From the NCBI GenBank assembly GCA_963742715.1, contig CAVUMR010000002.1:186001-250000 (forward strand): a stretch of 64,000 nt of DNA. The letters run 5' to 3'. Of the stretch, positions 63,916 through 64,000 are shown piece after piece (within the stretch, counting starts at the first letter, position 1; the number at the start of each line of letters is the position of its first letter). Source of the stretch: CAVUMR01 sp963742715. Its GTDB lineage: Bacteria > Actinomycetota > Actinomycetes > Mycobacteriales > Micromonosporaceae. A program made the position numbers and the translations under genes. The notes under the pieces were generated by a model. It searched no databases. It was not told the origin of the DNA and saw only the letters and a program-made list of their open reading frames with translations.

Positions 63916-64000
63916 GGCATCCCGATGGACTCGTCCAGGAACTCGTTCGTGGCCAGGTCGCCCGGTTTGAGGTTCGCCTTCATGTCCTTGCGCTGGGTCA
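63912..64000 (-). CDS. C-terminal end of an unidentified protein, cut by window edge
   Basis: About 29 C-terminal codons are visible, ending DLATNEFLDESIGMP. The frame stops in a GTGA overlap with the FAD oxidase. The tail KDMKANLKPGDLATNEF is reminiscent of substrate-binding proteins of the NMT1/THI5 type, but too little is present to name it. Confidence 0.5.
   Translation of the reverse strand, partial: TQRKDMKANLKPGDLATNEFLDESIGMP

Overview
The window is about 70% G+C. Nearly every gene uses codons ending in G or C, with GTG starts and ATGA/GTGA overlaps common. The gene set points to a Gram-positive actinomycete, most likely of the Micromonosporales (this placement is inference from gene content): WhiB1, SigF with RsbW, nickel superoxide dismutase, the fused 2-oxoglutarate enzyme Kgd with a DUF6104 partner, DUF3052, a DUF222-HNH protein and an LPxTG surface protein. 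No rRNA, tRNA, prophage, integrase or CRISPR array was seen. The window looks like ordinary chromosome with both ends cut inside genes.

Layout. 0-8.9 kb: a cut TPR protein (-), a SIS-domain sugar isomerase and a PdtaS-like kinase, then a sulfate-assimilation operon (cysteine-rich leader peptide, sulfite reductase, small zinc ribbon, cysH, sirohydrochlorin chelatase). The sugar isomerase, kinase and sulfite reductase are broken by about 22 single-base indels confined to 2.7-6.75 kb. This is probably local sequence error. 9-13.1 kb: whiB1 with its terminator and a CRP/Rex-like operator, a diacylglycerol kinase, a small membrane protein, and a GNAT-rsbW-sigF operon. 13.2-21.1 kb: divergent sodN/sodX, malic enzyme, a large membrane protein, a flavin reductase, an MDR oxidoreductase and an MFS exporter. 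21.7-28.2 kb: kgd with DUF6104, and an ABC-2 type exporter. 28.5-36.4 kb: a FAD oxidoreductase, a TPR membrane protein, a LLM-class flavin oxidoreductase, DUF3052, a DUF222-HNH protein with a perfect LexA box on its start codon, and a DHFR-like reductase.

36.7-41.2 kb: an envelope-stress style trio of OmpR regulator, HAMP kinase and HtrA protease. 41.7-46.1 kb: two hydrolases and a family-A DNA polymerase. 46.1-50.1 kb: xylA overlapping proB, then proA, with an unusual array of alternating palindromic repeats between proB and proA. 50.5-56.8 kb: glgX-treY-treZ for making trehalose from glycogen. 56.9-64 kb: an LPVTG protein, a second ABC exporter in operon with a NarL-type two-component pair, an HSL-family esterase, a FAD-linked oxidase and a cut gene.

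Two features run through the window. Short tandem repeats, mostly with periods divisible by three, lie in flexible loops or ends of at least ten proteins and in most longer intergenic gaps. The tetranucleotide GTAC is clearly over-used. The most distinctive elements are the palindromic array at 48.4-48.7 kb, the cysteine leader peptide with a hairpin over the sulfite reductase ribosome site, and the SOS box fused to the HNH start codon.
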